Positions 45,163 to 54,105 of a stretch of DNA of 64,000 nucleotides are shown here, in pieces (positions within the stretch are counted from its first letter, which is position 1; every line of letters begins with the position of its first letter). Made by a program: the position numbers and the translations under genes. The DNA comes from Synechococcales cyanobacterium C42_A2020_086 (GTDB taxonomy: Bacteria; Cyanobacteriota; Cyanobacteriia; Elainellales; Elainellaceae). Under the pieces are notes generated by a model. That model was not told the origin of the DNA, did no database searches, and was given only the letters and a program-made list of their open reading frames with translations. Location: the NCBI GenBank assembly GCA_015272325.1, contig JACYLU010000028.1:1-64000 (forward strand), read 5' to 3'.

Positions 45163-46011
45163 TTATCGCTTCTGGTTAGCCCATTGGCATGATATGCGTA
45201 ACAGATACTGGAAGAACAGATCGAACGCAAGACCGATCAACCCAATGACAATCAAGCCAACAAAGATTTCGTCGGTTCTGAGAAAGCGACCAGCCACGCT
45301 GATGCGGCGTCCCAAGCCTTCGGTGGCGGCAATCAGCTCGGAGACAATCACGAGCTGCCAAGCGGCTGCCAAGTTAATGCGGCAAGCATCGATAATGCCG
45401 GGCAGCACATGCGGCAGAATCACCTGCGTCAGAGTTTGCCAACGGGTGCCGCCCAGAATGTAGGTGGACTCGATCAGATCCTTGGGAACAAACTTCACCG
45501 TGTCCATCACCATCAGGGCGTTGAAGAAGAAAACACCGATGAAAATCAGAGCAATCTTAGGTTCTTCGCCAATGCCCAAATAGAGAATCAGCAGCGGAAT
45601 GAATGCGGGTGCTGGCATGTAGCGCATCAAACCAAAAATCGGCTCCAGCAGGGCGCGAATGCTGGGAAAGCTGCCCATGAGGATGCCAATGGGAATCGAA
45701 CAGAGAGCCGCCAGCGAAAAACCGACGCCAACCCGCCACAGGCTGGCTACCGTGTCTTTCAATAGCTCGCGAGTGCCCCAAAGCCGCCCAAAAGCCTCCA
45801 TGACCATGGCAGGCGACGGCAAAAATTTCGGATCGATCGAGCTAAAGGTCGTAACGGTCCACCAAAGCAAGAGCGGCAGCACAATCGAGGTGATCATCAG
45901 CCCGGTTTGCAGCGATTTGGGAATATCTTCCGCCAACCGCCAGAACACCGTAGGGCGCATTGTCTTTGGTTTGATGTAAGGCTGAATCGAGCGAGGAGCA
46001 GATGGGGACAT
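45163..46011 (-). CDS. ABC transporter permease, guanidine-locus importer (Sll1081 type)
   Basis: A ~282-residue SsuC/TauC-like permease. Membrane segments occur at LMITSIVLPLLLWWTV, VGFSLAALCSIPIGILMG and ALIFIGVFFFNALMVMD. The cytoplasmic EAA loop is ESTYILGGTRWQTLTQVILPHVLPGI, and AWQLVIVSELIAATEGLGRRI follows. Start at MSPSAPRSIQ; a longer upstream reading overlaps the substrate-binding gene. It pairs with the flanking binding protein and ATPase. Confidence 0.85.
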   Translation of the reverse strand: MSPSAPRSIQPYIKPKTMRPTVFWRLAEDIPKSLQTGLMITSIVLPLLLWWTVTTFSSIDPKFLPSPAMVMEAFGRLWGTRELLKDTVASLWRVGVGFSLAALCSIPIGILMGSFPSIRALLEPIFGLMRYMPAPAFIPLLILYLGIGEEPKIALIFIGVFFFNALMVMDTVKFVPKDLIESTYILGGTRWQTLTQVILPHVLPGIIDACRINLAAAWQLVIVSELIAATEGLGRRISVAGRFLRTDEIFVGLIVIGLIGLAFDLFFQYLLRISCQWANQKR

Positions 46012-46084
46012 AGCGTTGGATGCTGGGAAATGTGCTATTGACGATATCGACGATGTTGACAATCCCTGTATGGGGATCTGCCGC

Positions 46085-47122
46085 TCAGGTTTTACCCACT
46101 CTCTCGGCGTAAGCTCTAACAAAGCGGTCGTCGAAAATGCGGCTCGTGTCGGGTTTTTGAGCAGTCAAGCCGACTTCCGTCAAGAAATTCGCCATTTCTT
46201 CAGCGGCATAAAGCAGCGAGGTTCTATCGGTGCCGGGTTGAAAAGCTTTCAGGTTTTCTTCGACAGTGAAAATGCGCGTCCCGTCAGCGTACTGTTTGTA
46301 TTCCTCGACGCTTACTCCAGCTCGTCTAGCCATGATGTCATAGGATTGATCGGGATTCTTCTCAATATGATCCAATGTAGCGAACCAGGAATTAACCACA
46401 GCCTGTACCTGATCGGGGTTCTCGTCTACAAACTTGCGAGTAAAAACAAGGTGATCGGAAATCGCGCCAGGAAAGTCTCTAGAGCTAAAGAGTTCTTTGC
46501 TGCCCGGTCGCTTGAGCGCCTGAGTGGTAAAAGGAGCAAACACCGCCACAGCATCCACCTGTTCGGCTACAAACGCTGCTGCGGCTTTGCCGGTTTCCAG
46601 CGGCACAAACTCAATGTCTTGCGCCGTCATACCCGCTTTGCGCAAGCCCAACAGCAGCAAGAAATGATCCACGGTGCCTTCTTCGGCAGCCACTTTCTTG
46701 CCTTTCAAATCGGTAATCGAGTTGATGCCTTCGCGGACGATCACCTTATCGTTGCCGGTGGAGTTGTCGTTCACGAGCACCACAACCTGATCAGCCCCTC
46801 CAGCCACCGAACTCACCGTATCTCCCAGGGTTTGGCTATTGGCGTCGATCTGCTCAGCGGTCAGGGCGTTAATGGATTCCAGATAGCCATCAAACCATTT
46901 CAAATCCACCGCCACGTTGTTGGCTTCAAAAATGCCGGCGTCTTGGGCTACCTGCCAGGGAAACCAGCCCGGCCAGGCGCTAAACCCCAGCCGTACCGAT
47001 CCAGTAGCCGTTGCGGCAGTTTCGTTCGTGGTTTGGATGTTTGCGGCGGGATTGCAGCCAATAATGAATACCGCAGTCAGCAGGCACAGCAGCCCGTGAA
47101 AAATCAGCGATCGTCGTTTCAT
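46085..47122 (-). CDS. ABC transporter substrate-binding lipoprotein, guanidine-locus importer (Sll1080 type)
   Basis: A 345-residue SsuA/NMT1-like binding protein. The lipoprotein signal is MKRRSLIFHGLLCLLTAVFIIGC, with IIGC as lipobox (Cys ~23). The mature domain starts SVRLGFSAWPGWFPWQVAQ and contains YLESINALTAEQIDANSQTL and the DLKGKKVAAEEGTVDHFLLL motif. It is separated from ghaB by ~250 bases that include the 15-base element, so it may have its own promoter or processing site. Guanidine is the likely substrate by context, although the protein's nearest named relatives bind other compounds. Confidence 0.82.
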   Translation of the reverse strand: MKRRSLIFHGLLCLLTAVFIIGCNPAANIQTTNETAATATGSVRLGFSAWPGWFPWQVAQDAGIFEANNVAVDLKWFDGYLESINALTAEQIDANSQTLGDTVSSVAGGADQVVVLVNDNSTGNDKVIVREGINSITDLKGKKVAAEEGTVDHFLLLLGLRKAGMTAQDIEFVPLETGKAAAAFVAEQVDAVAVFAPFTTQALKRPGSKELFSSRDFPGAISDHLVFTRKFVDENPDQVQAVVNSWFATLDHIEKNPDQSYDIMARRAGVSVEEYKQYADGTRIFTVEENLKAFQPGTDRTSLLYAAEEMANFLTEVGLTAQKPDTSRIFDDRFVRAYAERVGKT

Positions 47123-47174
47123 AGGAGTCTGAATTGTCAATAAACGGCATTACGACGGGCTAGGTAGAGGTCGA

Positions 47175-47189
47175 TCAAACGCAAGCAGA
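47175..47189 (-). repeat. 15-base dispersed element, second copy
   Basis: TCAAACGCAAGCAGA on the plus strand (TCTGCTTGCGTTTGA in the operon direction), about 53 bases before the substrate-binding protein start. It is identical to copies at 5010-5024 and 49839-49853. The rest of 47123-47370 shows no gene or NtcA box. Confidence 0.6.
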
Positions 47190-47370
47190 TGCACTGTTAA
47201 ACCGCAGAGTGAGCAGAATGCTGGAAAGATAATGCTGATAGTTTGCGATGTCGGTTCGAGCGTTGTCCGTCGGGCTGTCTTGGATGTAACGGATGGTTGG
47301 ATGCGGAATCTGTCGCCCTTGCTACAGAAAAGAACTGCAGAAGCGCGCCCGTTCTGTAGTGGAGGCAGAG

Positions 47371-48075
47371 CTAGAGAACTCCAGACAAGGATGGCTGAGA
47401 TTGCCTCAGATGAACCTGCGCCCGCACCCAGTGAAACCAGTCTTCTAAGCCAGCTCCAGTTTTGGCAGAAACAGGCAGGATCGGCACATGGGTATTGATC
47501 TGCCGTACGTTCGCCACGATTTGCTCTACATCAATATCGAGATGGGGCGCGAGATCCATTTTGGTCAGCAGCAAGCAATCGGCTTCCTGGAACATCACCG
47601 GGTATTTCAAAGGCTTATCGTCGCCTTCGGTGATGCTGAGCAGAGCCACTTTGGCATGTTCGCCGACTTCAAATTCCGCCGGACAAACCAGATTCCCTAC
47701 ATTTTCGACGAACACCAAATCGAATTCAGCGGGATTGTACTCGTGAGCCAAGCGATGAATGCCGCCGGACACCATTTTGGAATCGAGATGACAGGAGCGC
47801 CCAGTATTGATCGCAATCACCGGAACGCCATACTGCCGCAGCCGGTCGGCGTCGAGTTCGGTGGTCATGTCGCCTTCAATCACGGCAATCGTCAGGTCGT
47901 GGGTGAGAGCGGCGAGGGTGCGTTCTAAAAGGGCTGTTTTGCCGGCACCGGGGCTGCTCATGACGTTGAAGCAGGTAATGCCCCAGTCGTCGAAATGGGC
48001 GCGGTTGTGGTCGGCTCCTTCCTGGTTGGCATGGAGCAGGTTGATCTCTAGAGCGGCGTCGAAGGTTTGGTGCAT
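47371..48075 (-). CDS. ghaB: HypB-like GTPase nickel chaperone GhaB
   Basis: A 234-residue SIMIBI GTPase of the HypB family. P-loop is [16 protein letters not shown], then [15 protein letters not shown], the conserved [26 protein letters not shown] and the guanine-specificity [10 protein letters not shown]. The N-terminal His-rich stretch of some HypB proteins is absent. In Synechocystis the homologue (Sll1079) helps load Ni2+ into guanidine hydrolase rather than hydrogenase. It lies 82 bases after ghaA. Confidence 0.9.
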   Translation of the reverse strand: MHQTFDAALEINLLHANQEGADHNRAHFDDWGITCFNVMSSPGAGKTALLERTLAALTHDLTIAVIEGDMTTELDADRLRQYGVPVIAINTGRSCHLDSKMVSGGIHRLAHEYNPAEFDLVFVENVGNLVCPAEFEVGEHAKVALLSITEGDDKPLKYPVMFQEADCLLLTKMDLAPHLDIDVEQIVANVRQINTHVPILPVSAKTGAGLEDWFHWVRAQVHLRQSQPSLSGVL

Positions 48076-48157
48076 AGCTCAATCCGAAGCAATAACGAAG
48101 GGTGCAAGTTAAATAATGCGCTGAAATCAGCTGGAATCAGCGGTTTAGGGCATTCGT

Positions 48158-48535
48158 TCAAGATTCCACTGTCGCTGGGGCCGGCTGGGCAGCATACTCG
48201 ATGCGGTCAATCTTGAGTTCTCGCCCAGAACGAATGTCGTCCATGGGTGAGCCGCAGCTCGGGCAGGCATAGCGAATGCCGATCTCGGGACGATACTCTT
48301 GCTGGCAGCAATGGCAGAAGGCAATCAGCGGCGTTTCTTGAATCACCAGCTTGGCTCCCGCCAAAAAAGTGTCGCGGGTTTGCACCTCAAAGGCAAATTG
48401 CAAGCTCGCCGGCTCGACGCAGGTGAACTGTCCCACAATCAGATGAATCTGGGAAATCTGCGGCCGCTCAGGCTGGGAAAGCCACCAGTCGCGGACGGTG
48501 AGAATCAACGCCTTGGTCATATCAGTTTCATGCAT
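48158..48535 (-). CDS. ghaA: HypA-like nickel metallochaperone GhaA
   Basis: A 125-residue HypA-family protein. The N-terminal MHE gives the nickel site (Met1 amine, His2, Glu3). The zinc ribbon is CHCCQQEY ... RYACPSCGSPMDD, with two CxxC pairs. It starts 15 bases after the gdmH stop. The homologue Sll1078 is needed with GhaB for active Ni-guanidine hydrolase. No hydrogenase genes are present in the window. Confidence 0.92.
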   Translation of the reverse strand: MHETDMTKALILTVRDWWLSQPERPQISQIHLIVGQFTCVEPASLQFAFEVQTRDTFLAGAKLVIQETPLIAFCHCCQQEYRPEIGIRYACPSCGSPMDDIRSGRELKIDRIEYAAQPAPATVES

Positions 48536-48550
48536 GGTGCTGCCCTCGTT

Positions 48551-49762
48551 TTAGACCCACGCGATATCGACCTGCAGGTTGGCCTCAGAATTGATATAGG
48601 CGGGTTTCTGCGACCGCGGCAACTGCCCCGACAGCACCAGATGGGCCATTGTGTCGCAGATGACGCGGGTAGCCATAAGCGCCGTGATATCGCTGATGTC
48701 GTAGGGCGGCGACACTTCTACGACTTCTAAGCCGCAAATCGGTGCCCGCTGCACAATTTTGCCCAGCAGATAGAGGGCTTCCCGAGGCAGCAATCCTCCG
48801 GGTTCTGGCCAGCCTGTACCGGGGACGAAGCCGGCGTCGATGCAGTCAATATCAAAGCTGATCCAGACGCAGTCGGTGCCGTCGGTAGCACGTTCAATGG
48901 CAAAATCGGCAGCGGCATCCAGCCCCATTTCCGTGATGTCGGTGACGGTGAGAATGTTGGTGGCGCGTTCGCGGCAGATCTTCACCCCCTGACGTGGTAC
49001 CTGCCAGCCGCCGATCCCGAGCTGCACCAAATTTTGGGCAGGCGCGTTGACCATGTTGGTGGCGTGGAACCAAGGGCAGGTGTGCATCCGCTCGTCGAGG
49101 TCGGTTTCTTGGGTATCCACATGGCGATCAAAGTGAATGATGCCGACTTTCTTGTCGCCCAAGTGACGGCAAATGCCTCGCACCGTCGGGAAGCCAATCG
49201 AGTGGTCGCCGCCCAACACTATTGGGAAAGCACCCGAGCTGAAAATATGGGCAATGCCTTTAGAAATCTGATCAAACGACTTTTCGTTGTTGGCGGGAAT
49301 GGTGAAGATGTCACCCACGTCGCAGAGGGTGATTTGCTCGCGCAGGTCAATCCCTAACTCAAAGTTGTAGGGTGTATAGAGTGCCGAGATGCGACGAATC
49401 CCCTGGGGACCAAAGCGGGTGCCGGGGCGATAGGTGGTGCCCGAATCGTGGGGTACGCCGACAATGGCCACATCGTAGTTGCCCACCTGCCGCACATCTT
49501 CCAGGTAAGGCGCTTTCAGGAAAGTGTTGATGCCGGCGTAGTGGGGTAGTTCCCCTCGCGAGAAAGTGGGAATCGTGCGGTCGCGGATGCTGTCGGCGGC
49601 TTCCAGCCCGTACATCAAGCCGTGGGATACTTCCTGCTGCCAGCCAGTTAGCGGCAGACGGGCTTCCCGGTCCAAGGCTCGCTGGGCTTCGGTAGGAACC
49701 TGTCCATTGCCGTTGGCATCAGGACGTTGAAAAACCGGATTTTCGGATGAGTCGCTGGTCAT
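48551..49762 (-). CDS. gdmH: Ni2+-dependent guanidine hydrolase GdmH
   Basis: A 403-residue ureohydrolase-fold enzyme that hydrolyses guanidine to urea and ammonium. Metal ligands: GGDHSIGFPTVRGI, HFDRHVDTQETDLDERMH and SFDIDCIDAGFVPGTGWPEPGG. Arginases and agmatinases have FDAHxD and SxDxDxxDP; the FDRHVD and DCIDAGF...WPEPGG variants, with the long N-terminal extension, match Sll1077, once annotated agmatinase. A strong AGGAGG ribosome-binding site fixes the start. It is first in the operon behind a guanidine-I riboswitch, followed by its nickel chaperones, which settles the assignment against agmatinase. Confidence 0.93.
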   Translation of the reverse strand: MTSDSSENPVFQRPDANGNGQVPTEAQRALDREARLPLTGWQQEVSHGLMYGLEAADSIRDRTIPTFSRGELPHYAGINTFLKAPYLEDVRQVGNYDVAIVGVPHDSGTTYRPGTRFGPQGIRRISALYTPYNFELGIDLREQITLCDVGDIFTIPANNEKSFDQISKGIAHIFSSGAFPIVLGGDHSIGFPTVRGICRHLGDKKVGIIHFDRHVDTQETDLDERMHTCPWFHATNMVNAPAQNLVQLGIGGWQVPRQGVKICRERATNILTVTDITEMGLDAAADFAIERATDGTDCVWISFDIDCIDAGFVPGTGWPEPGGLLPREALYLLGKIVQRAPICGLEVVEVSPPYDISDITALMATRVICDTMAHLVLSGQLPRSQKPAYINSEANLQVDIAWV

Positions 49763-49838
49763 CGATACCTCCTAACGAGCAGACTAACAATTCAACTAAC
49801 GAGCAGAACGGTCTAACAAGCAAAACGGTGCAAACCTT

Positions 49839-49853
49839 TCAAACGCAAGCAGA
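49839..49853 (-). repeat. 15-base dispersed element, third copy
   Basis: TCAAACGCAAGCAGA on the plus strand, in the gdmH leader just after the terminator T-run and ~77 bases before the start codon. CTAACGAGCAGA also occurs twice nearby, at about 49772-49783 and 49797-49808. Confidence 0.6.
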
Positions 49854-49854
49854 G

Positions 49855-49920
49855 AAAAACCCGGCAGCACACCCCGTTAGCGAGATCGATTGCGATCCGC
49901 TGAGGTCTCTCCCGGGCTTT
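49855..49920 (-). terminator. Expression-platform terminator of the guanidine-I riboswitch
   Basis: CCGGGTTTTT (49864-49855 on the minus strand) can pair with AAGCCCGG of the conserved 3' part of the aptamer (49919-49912) with one G-U pair. Aptamer folding would use that segment and so prevent the terminator: a simple ON switch. Confidence 0.6.
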
Positions 49921-50040
49921 TCTCCCGCCGTGTGGCTAGCGAATAATGCACCGAACCATAGCGCCAGCTTGCTTCTCTCGGACCAGCCGCTTCGCCCATC
50001 GGTCAACCTAGTTACCGATTGGGCCAAACCGGAACCCTAG
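49904..50040 (-). promoter_or_regulatory. Guanidine-I (ykkC) riboswitch
   Basis: Read on the minus strand, the conserved blocks occur in order: CTAGGGTTCCGG (50040-50029), CTGGTCCGAGAG (near 49985-49974), then ACACGGCGGGAGAAAAGCC and CGGGAGAG (49933-49907). These are the hallmarks of the ykkC class that binds guanidinium. It lies 142 bases upstream of gdmH, exactly where the homologous Synechocystis operon has one. Confidence 0.93.
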
Positions 50041-50120
50041 AAGCGCCAAGTTTTCAAGTGCTCACTCAGTGCTTTTCCTAACGCACTCAGGCTTAGACAT
50101 CGACTGTGTAGCACTGACTC

Positions 50121-50163
50121 ATGAATAGCAATGGCGCTGCGGGAACGCTGTAGTGACGGCTAC
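50121..50163 (-). promoter_or_regulatory. NtcA-activated promoter of the guanidine operon
   Basis: GTAGTGACGGCTAC at 50150-50163 is a perfect GTA-N8-TAC box. On the minus strand, 22 bases further, comes TATTCA (50127-50122), preceded by TGC, which resembles an extended -10. A start site near 50115 would leave ~75 bases before the riboswitch. The remainder of 50164-50485 has a TTCCCC/GGGGAA inverted repeat near 50394-50411 and no gene. Confidence 0.7.
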
Positions 50164-50485
50164 GAAATTCGATTTTTTGAATTTGATTGCTCAGGTTAGC
50201 AGGGGCCGGGCATCAGGGGGAGACGGTGAAAATCGACTGCCTAGGGAACGGTTTTGCAGATGCCAAAGTCTTAGCTAGCTTGGAGAAACGACGTTCAGCC
50301 AGTGAGCCAGAATTTTTACACCCTTTTCTGACTCGGTCTTGGATAGGTCCCACTCGGGTGATCGGCGTCACAGCCAAACCTGATCTATGAATTCCCCCTC
50401 CTTAGGGGAAAGATCATAATATAGAGGGCAATACATAAATTTTTCTTTAAGATTTGTCCCGTTTCCGTAAATCTGCTAGTCTCCT

Positions 50486-50929
50486 ATGACCTCGACGACG
50501 CCTGATCCCTCCTCCGCCCCCGCCCTTCAATCTTCAATTCAGTATTCTGCAGCTACCGTGCAGCGGGCTGACCGTGCTGTGCGCTGTACTCCGTTCCGGC
50601 TGCCGCTGTTCACCACAATGCGCTGGCAGAGCGTTGACCTGCGAGCAATGATCGACCAAACCGGCGTAGAGCGAGGCTACACCTGCAAGCCCCTATCGGA
50701 GGTTGCTGTGGAAAATGAGCTGCTGTGGTTGATTCAAGTTGGGCTGCTGCGGCGAGAAGTAGACGGGCAGGGTTTGACGAACAGCTTCCGGCTGACTCCG
50801 CTGGGGCATCTCTTAGTGGAGCAGTGGCAGCAGCAAGGGGAATCGTTGCCGGCAGCTACCTGGCGCGACCGCGTGGTCAATGCTCTCAGTCGTTGGGGGC
50901 GTCTGCCCGACTGGTTACCTCCGGTTTAA
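50486..50929 (+). CDS. Npun_F0494-like cyanobacterial protein
   Basis: A 147-residue soluble protein: AATVQRADRAVRCTPFRLPLF, TTMRWQSVDLRAMIDQTG, PLSEVAVENELLWLIQVGLLRREVDG and FRLTPLGHLLVEQW. I match this to the small cyanobacteria-specific Npun_F0494 family from memory. The middle resembles a winged-helix fold. No function is known. It lies ~100 bases before cobQ on the same strand. Confidence 0.72.
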   Translation: MTSTTPDPSSAPALQSSIQYSAATVQRADRAVRCTPFRLPLFTTMRWQSVDLRAMIDQTGVERGYTCKPLSEVAVENELLWLIQVGLLRREVDGQGLTNSFRLTPLGHLLVEQWQQQGESLPAATWRDRVVNALSRWGRLPDWLPPV

Positions 50930-51026
50930 GTGATGGGTGAGAGCGATATACACATCGCTGACGTTCGTTGCTTCTCGTTTGCCTCGGTCCCTGTTTTTTC
51001 TATCTGCGCTCTCTCGGAGGTTTTGC

Positions 51027-52523
51027 ATGAAAGCCATCATGGTTGTAGGAACGACATCCCATGCCGGAAAGTCTCTGATGACCACGGCGCTCTGCCGCTT
51101 GTTAAGTCGTCGCGGCTGGCGGGTGGCTCCCTTTAAGGGGCAAAACATGGCGCTGAATGCTTACGTCACGGCCACCGGCGGAGAGATCGGGCATGCGCAG
51201 GCCGTGCAAGCTTGGGCAGCGGGGATTGCTCCTCGCGTCGAGATGAATCCGATTCTGCTCAAACCCCAAGGCGACATGACTTCACAGGTGATCCTTAAGG
51301 GGCGAGCGGTGGGTAAACTCAGCGCCACCGATTATTACAAGCAGTTTTTTGACACCGGCTGGCAGGCCATCGAAGAATCGTTGCAGCGACTGAGCGAAGA
51401 GTTTGATTTGCTAATCTGCGAGGGAGCCGGCAGCCCAGCGGAGGTAAACCTGAAGCACCGCGACCTGACGAATATGCGGGTGGCGAAGTATCTCAACGCG
51501 CCGACGCTGCTGGTGGTAGATATTGACCGAGGTGGAGCCTTTGCTCATGTGGTGGGCACCTTAGAGCTGCTCGATCCCGACGAGCGGGAGCTAGTGAAAG
51601 GGATCATCATCAACAAGTTTCGCGGGCACAAAGCGCTGCTGCAACCCGGCATTGACTGGCTGCAAGAGCGGACGGGGATTCCAGTCGTGGGTGTGGTGCC
51701 CTGGTTCGAGAACGGACTGCCCGCTGAAGATTCGCTGTCGCTGCTAGAACCAAAATCGGCAAATGCAACCAGCGAAATCACCGTGGCGGTCGTGCGGCTG
51801 CCGCGCATTTCCAACTTTACGGACTTTGACCCCCTGGAAGCAGAGCCGAGTGTCAATGTCAAGTACCTCAGCCTGCGCGATTCCCTCGGCTACCCGGATG
51901 CCCTGATTCTGCCCGGCTCAAAGACTACAATTGCCGATCTGCTGGCAATGCAGCGCACCGGCATGGCGGAGGCGATCCAGAACTACGCGGCGGCGGGCGG
52001 CACTATTCTCGGCATCTGTGGCGGCTTCCAGATGATGGGCAAAGTGCTGGCGGACCCCGAAGGTGTAGAAGGGCAAGAAGGGCGCTACAAGGGGCTGGGG
52101 CTACTGCCGCTGAAAACTGTGATTACCGGGCAGAAAGTGGCGCGGCAGCGGCTCGTCACCTCCAACTATCCCCAAACCGGGCTGCCGGTGTCGGGATATG
52201 AGCTGCATCAGGGTCGCAGCCATCTCGTAGAAGCGCAATCTGAAGACGGCAAGCCACTCTACCATGCCTTATTTGACGATACCAATTTGGGTGTGGTAGA
52301 TGCCACCCAGTCGATCTGGGGCACCTACCTGCACGGCATTTTTGACAATGGCCCTTGGCGGCGAGCCTGGCTGAATCGGTTGCGGCAGCAGCGCGGCTTG
52401 AAGTCTTTGCCGACGGGCATCCCCAACTACCGCGAGGAGCGAGAGGCAATGCTAGACGCCGTGGCAGAATCCGTGGGGAAGTATCTCGATCTGCCGCGAA
52501 TCCTCAGTTACTTGGACCGCTAG
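51027..52523 (+). CDS. cobQ: Cobyric acid synthase CobQ
   Basis: A 498-residue glutamine-dependent amidotransferase that amidates adenosylcobyrinic acid a,c-diamide in cobalamin biosynthesis. The ATP-binding domain starts MVVGTTSHAGKSLMTTALCR and PFKGQNMALNAYVT. The class I glutaminase domain has LPGSKTTIADL, the nucleophile in ILGICGGFQMMG, and the His region LHGIFDNGPWRR. The start at 51027 is set by CGGAGG six bases upstream; longer readings have no ribosome-binding site. Confidence 0.95.
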   Translation: MKAIMVVGTTSHAGKSLMTTALCRLLSRRGWRVAPFKGQNMALNAYVTATGGEIGHAQAVQAWAAGIAPRVEMNPILLKPQGDMTSQVILKGRAVGKLSATDYYKQFFDTGWQAIEESLQRLSEEFDLLICEGAGSPAEVNLKHRDLTNMRVAKYLNAPTLLVVDIDRGGAFAHVVGTLELLDPDERELVKGIIINKFRGHKALLQPGIDWLQERTGIPVVGVVPWFENGLPAEDSLSLLEPKSANATSEITVAVVRLPRISNFTDFDPLEAEPSVNVKYLSLRDSLGYPDALILPGSKTTIADLLAMQRTGMAEAIQNYAAAGGTILGICGGFQMMGKVLADPEGVEGQEGRYKGLGLLPLKTVITGQKVARQRLVTSNYPQTGLPVSGYELHQGRSHLVEAQSEDGKPLYHALFDDTNLGVVDATQSIWGTYLHGIFDNGPWRRAWLNRLRQQRGLKSLPTGIPNYREEREAMLDAVAESVGKYLDLPRILSYLDR

Positions 52524-52578
52524 TTGGATCGCTAGAATGCGTAATATAGCGTAATACAATTATCTCGCGAGTTCAGCC

Positions 52579-52818
52579 ATGACTGTGCAAATTCGCTTTC
52601 TGCCTGATGATGTCACCGTTGCTGCCGAAGTGGGAGAACCCCTGCTGCGGGTGGCCAGTCGCGCTGGACTGTCGATTCCTACCGGCTGCCTCATGGGTTC
52701 TTGCCATGCCTGTGAGGTAGAACTGGAAGACGGGAAAACGATTTGCGCCTGCATTAGCTCAGTACCGGCAGGCTGTCAGGAGTTGACAATTAACTTATTT
52801 GTGGACCCCACCTGGTAG
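52579..52818 (+). CDS. [2Fe-2S] ferredoxin
   Basis: A 79-residue plant-type ferredoxin. The cluster motif is CLMGSCHACEVE (C-x4-C-x2-C) with the fourth Cys in TICACISS. It is shorter than photosynthetic PetF and lacks its acidic tail, so it probably serves a specialised oxidoreductase. It follows cobQ by 55 bases. Confidence 0.88.
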   Translation: MTVQIRFLPDDVTVAAEVGEPLLRVASRAGLSIPTGCLMGSCHACEVELEDGKTICACISSVPAGCQELTINLFVDPTW

Positions 52819-52877
52819 CTCCAGTCTTGCCGGCGGATCCTTTAGGATAAAGGCTGCCTTACTGGGGGTTCCTGTGC

Positions 52878-53426
52878 ATGTCTGTATCGTTTTCTAAATT
52901 GGAACAGCCGGCGATCCATTCTCCGGCTGAGGGTAGCACCACCCATCGCGCCGCTATTGCCTTGGGCAGCAACTTAGGCGAGCCGGCCGTGATCCTCAAA
53001 CTGGCGCTGAAGCAATTGGCTCAGACACCTGGCTTAATCCTACAGGCGCAATCCCCGTTCTACCAAACCGTGGCCGTGGGACCCCCACAACCCGACTATC
53101 TCAACGCCTGTGCGCTCCTGGGAACGACCCTAACTCCTCAGGACCTGTTGGCAACGCTACTGTCCATCGAAGCCGACTTTGGGCGAGTGCGCCGCGAACG
53201 CTGGGGACCGCGTCTTTTGGATCTTGATTTGCTGCTGTTTGATCAGGTCATCCTGAATCATCCCAACCTGACGCTGCCCCATCCCCACCTCACCGAACGC
53301 GCCTTTGTGCTGGTGCCATTGTCCGATATTGCTCCCGATTGGCGCGAACCCGTCTCCGGTATGACAATTTTGGATCTGGTGCAGCGGGTAGACTGTTCTG
53401 GAGTAAAGCCCTATAGTGCTGACTAA
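52878..53426 (+). CDS. folK: HPPK, 6-hydroxymethyl-7,8-dihydropterin pyrophosphokinase
   Basis: A 182-residue folate-pathway enzyme. IALGSNLGEPAVIL is the N-terminal signature, YFNA-like YLNACALLGT follows, RWGPRLLDLDLLLFDQ is the conserved metal/ATP motif (DLD), and LPHPHLTERAFVLVPLSDI closes the domain. It transfers pyrophosphate from ATP to hydroxymethyldihydropterin. It may be co-transcribed with the Nudix gene 86 bases downstream. Confidence 0.94.
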   Translation: MSVSFSKLEQPAIHSPAEGSTTHRAAIALGSNLGEPAVILKLALKQLAQTPGLILQAQSPFYQTVAVGPPQPDYLNACALLGTTLTPQDLLATLLSIEADFGRVRRERWGPRLLDLDLLLFDQVILNHPNLTLPHPHLTERAFVLVPLSDIAPDWREPVSGMTILDLVQRVDCSGVKPYSAD

Positions 53427-53511
53427 TGCGTGGGCGCACCCGCAGAGGTCTTCGGTAGCCGCATCGGGACCACGTTCATCGTCCATCTTGCTTGAATGGG
53501 AAGGAATTGCT

Positions 53512-54069
53512 ATGTCTACGGGGTTTGAGCCGCCGCAGCTGATTCGCCAAAAGCTGGTTTACAAAGGCCGAAAATTTGACTTTGAGGTGGCCCGGTTGCG
53601 GTTGCCCAACCGAGCTGAGGGCGAATGGGAATGCGTACGACATCCGGGCGGAGCGCTGGCGGTGCCGGTAACAGCCGAAGGGCAGCTCGTGCTAGTGCGG
53701 CAATATCGCTTTGCGGCGCAGGGGCGGCTCCTGGAATTTCCGGCAGGGACGGTAGAGCTACACGAAGACCCTGCCACCACCATTCAACGTGAAATCGAAG
53801 AAGAAACCGGGTACCGCGCCCACCGCTGGCAGACCCTGGGCAAGTTTTTTCTCGCTCCTGGCTACTCTGATGAAATCATCTACGCTTTTCTGGCGCGGGA
53901 TCTGGAAAAACTCGCTACTCCGCCGGGTCAAGACGAGGACGAAGACCTGGAAATTGTGCTGATGACGCCCCAAGAGCTAGAGGCCGCAATCCACCGGGGC
54001 GATCCGATTGATGCCAAATCCATTTGCAGCTTTTTTCTGGCGCGGCCGGTTCTGGCAGCAGAAGCGTAG
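53512..54069 (+). CDS. Nudix hydrolase, ADP-ribose pyrophosphatase type
   Basis: A 185-residue protein with a perfect Nudix box, GTVELHEDPATTIQREIEEE followed by TGY (G-x5-E-x7-R-E-U-x-E-E-x-G-U). The N-terminal YKGRKFDFEVARLRLPN and VLVRQYRFAAQGRLLEFPAG are typical of ADP-ribose pyrophosphatases. The start at 53512 has AAGGAA upstream. The substrate is inferred only. Confidence 0.9.
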   Translation: MSTGFEPPQLIRQKLVYKGRKFDFEVARLRLPNRAEGEWECVRHPGGALAVPVTAEGQLVLVRQYRFAAQGRLLEFPAGTVELHEDPATTIQREIEEETGYRAHRWQTLGKFFLAPGYSDEIIYAFLARDLEKLATPPGQDEDEDLEIVLMTPQELEAAIHRGDPIDAKSICSFFLARPVLAAEA

Positions 54070-54105
54070 GTGCGGTTCAAATCTGTCATTGGAATCATCT
54101 AGCCG

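Noticed and set aside
48075-48158. Hydrogenase maturation (hypAB) assignment
   Set aside because: No hydrogenase or other hyp genes are present; the gene order matches the guanidine-hydrolase chaperones ghaA/ghaB.
48551-49762. Agmatinase (SpeB) annotation
   Set aside because: The WPEPGG/FDRHVD variants, the nickel-chaperone neighbours and the guanidine-I riboswitch indicate guanidine hydrolase.
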